Part shown: piece by piece, positions 62,881-64,000 of the stretch | Position numbering within the stretch: the stretch's first letter is position 1 | How the letters are laid out: every line of letters starts with the position of its first letter | Origin: Dryococelus australis | Lineage: Eukaryota; Arthropoda; Insecta; Phasmatodea; Phasmatidae | Assembly: GCA_029891345.1 (NCBI GenBank) | Contig: CM057003.1 | Coordinates: forward strand, 12,006,709-12,070,708 | DNA length: 64,000 nucleotides | Direction of reading: 5' to 3' | The notes under the pieces: generated by a model | What the model was told of the DNA's origin: nothing | The model's database searches: none | What the model saw: only the letters and a program-made list of their open reading frames with translations | Translations under genes and position numbers: made by a program

Positions 62881-64000
62881 TCAGGCGATGTACCACTACT
62901 TCTCTCTGCAACTTGCTCCATATCATACGAACTCGTTTTCGAACTTTACCTTCGTGTTACTCGAACTTAAGAAACTGTGCCCACCAGTGAGTTGAAGTTC
63001 ATTTCAAACCGCCGAAATTGTCGGTTCGAAGTCTCGATCCGAGATCAGCAGCCATCGTCGACAAACGTAGTTTGAAAATACGCCAACAGATAGAACTACG
63101 TTCGATTGTTTTCTTGGAAAATTAAAACATTATACGCACTTGAATATTATGCAGTAGAATTTGTACAACAATAATTCTCTTAAGACAGATAAAACATCAC
63201 ACATTTAGTTCTATTTATAGTGAAAAATACGCATATTTCCATGATGTCATATATTATAAACCAATAGCAAAATTTGTCTCATACTTATTCACGATCTCTC
63301 ACTTTGGAACCAATATAGACGAATCATGAAATTTCATTGGTGCAACACTTTTACATTGGAACTAAGATCAAACTGGATCCTGATTCGGAACTAGTATCAT
63401 TCGATCTCGGATCGGATCGGAGAATATGTTGGTGCAACCGGGCCATCGTAGAGGCTATGGTCGCTTCCTCCTCTTTCTTAATTTTCTGATTCATTGGTTC
63501 AGAGTGCAATTCCCCCGTTATCGACGAGGACTTAAGCTTTATCAACCAACAAAATAGCTAAACGTTTAATTCAACTACATTAAGTAGAAATTTCGCATTC
63601 ATTTTGTGGCACATGAGACTTCTTCCGACAAACCATGGGAAACTTGGCATTTAACGAACGCGCTAAGCATCTCATATCGGCAAAGCAAAACCCTCTCAGC
63701 AGAATATTTGCTGTTTCACTGAGGCGTTAACCAACAAACAGCAGTGTTTGTATGTGGTATTCGTAGACCTGTGGAACTGCCAAGTCTAACCTACGAGCCG
63801 GTGAGTGCCCAACTTTGTTTTCTGGTAAACGCAAATGTGTGCCAAGGAACAGCCACGGGCGAGGTCATTTCCTACCGGAAGGCCAGCCTTTGAAATGAGT
63901 GGCCTCTAAGTGCGGGCTATCGAGACATCGATGAAATGAAATAGGGTGACTTCGGCAATGAAGGGATGTAACGCGTAGGTTGGGTGTTCCGCAAGGCCCC
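62881..64000. other. Unassigned DNA to the window edge
   Basis: No gene or repeat family recognised. GGATCGGATCGGA near 63410 is a short internal repeat. Confidence 0.4.

Overview
This window reads as intergenic or intronic DNA from a large, repeat-rich animal genome, most likely an insect. I could not support any protein-coding gene. The longest open frames (about 180 codons) lie in tandem repeats or transposon debris, lack recognisable domains and are not better than chance. The content is almost entirely short non-autonomous transposable elements, several of them nested, plus satellites and a few GC-rich low-copy islands. The tRNA-derived SINE resembles sequence I associate with stick insects (Phasmatodea, possibly Dryococelus), but that is recollection and not a result.

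The dominant families, with names invented here, are as follows. MITE-A (about 420 bp) and MITE-B (about 240 bp) share terminal inverted repeats starting GGCTGTTCACGGTAAAGTGA and flanked by TA. MITE-C (about 425 bp) has ends like TATAGTCCATTCACGGTTAC. MITE-D (about 300 bp) is piggyBac-like, with TTAA targets and CCCTTT ends. MITE-E (about 285 bp) and MITE-F (about 290 bp) carry TTTCGCGAA-type ends. Four long foldback (inverted-repeat) elements are present. A tRNA-derived SINE of about 260 bp has A and B boxes and an ACTC-type tail. Shorter shared repeats are called J, K, L and M, and a second SINE family is also present.

Layout. 0-8 kb holds MITE-D, three MITE-E copies, two MITE-B copies, a SINE with L repeats, a MITE-A split by a MITE-C, and a foldback. 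8-14.5 kb is a SINE cluster, including a head-to-head pair, with two MITE-A copies and a foldback. 14.5-25.5 kb is mostly AT-rich unassigned DNA with one SINE/MITE-A junction, a large foldback and a cruciform-type palindrome. 25.5-27.9 kb is an old satellite with a period near 288 bp. 30-40 kb is a nested-insertion zone: MITE-D in a SINE, SINE in L, MITE-A in MITE-C, and a putative solo LTR in MITE-A, followed by a Helitron-like element. 40-51 kb is dense in MITE-A and MITE-B, and one MITE-A contains a 13-unit minisatellite grown from its own interior. 53-55.4 kb is a 43-bp satellite with 86-bp higher-order alternation next to a decayed version of itself. 55-64 kb holds more MITEs, SINEs and low-copy islands.

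The insertions can be placed in relative order, because MITE-A sits inside MITE-C in one place and MITE-C inside MITE-A in another. The GC-rich low-copy islands (about 3.7, 7.8, 32.1, 34.1, 51.9, 55.5, 58.9 and 61.3 kb) are the best places to look for exons or regulatory DNA.
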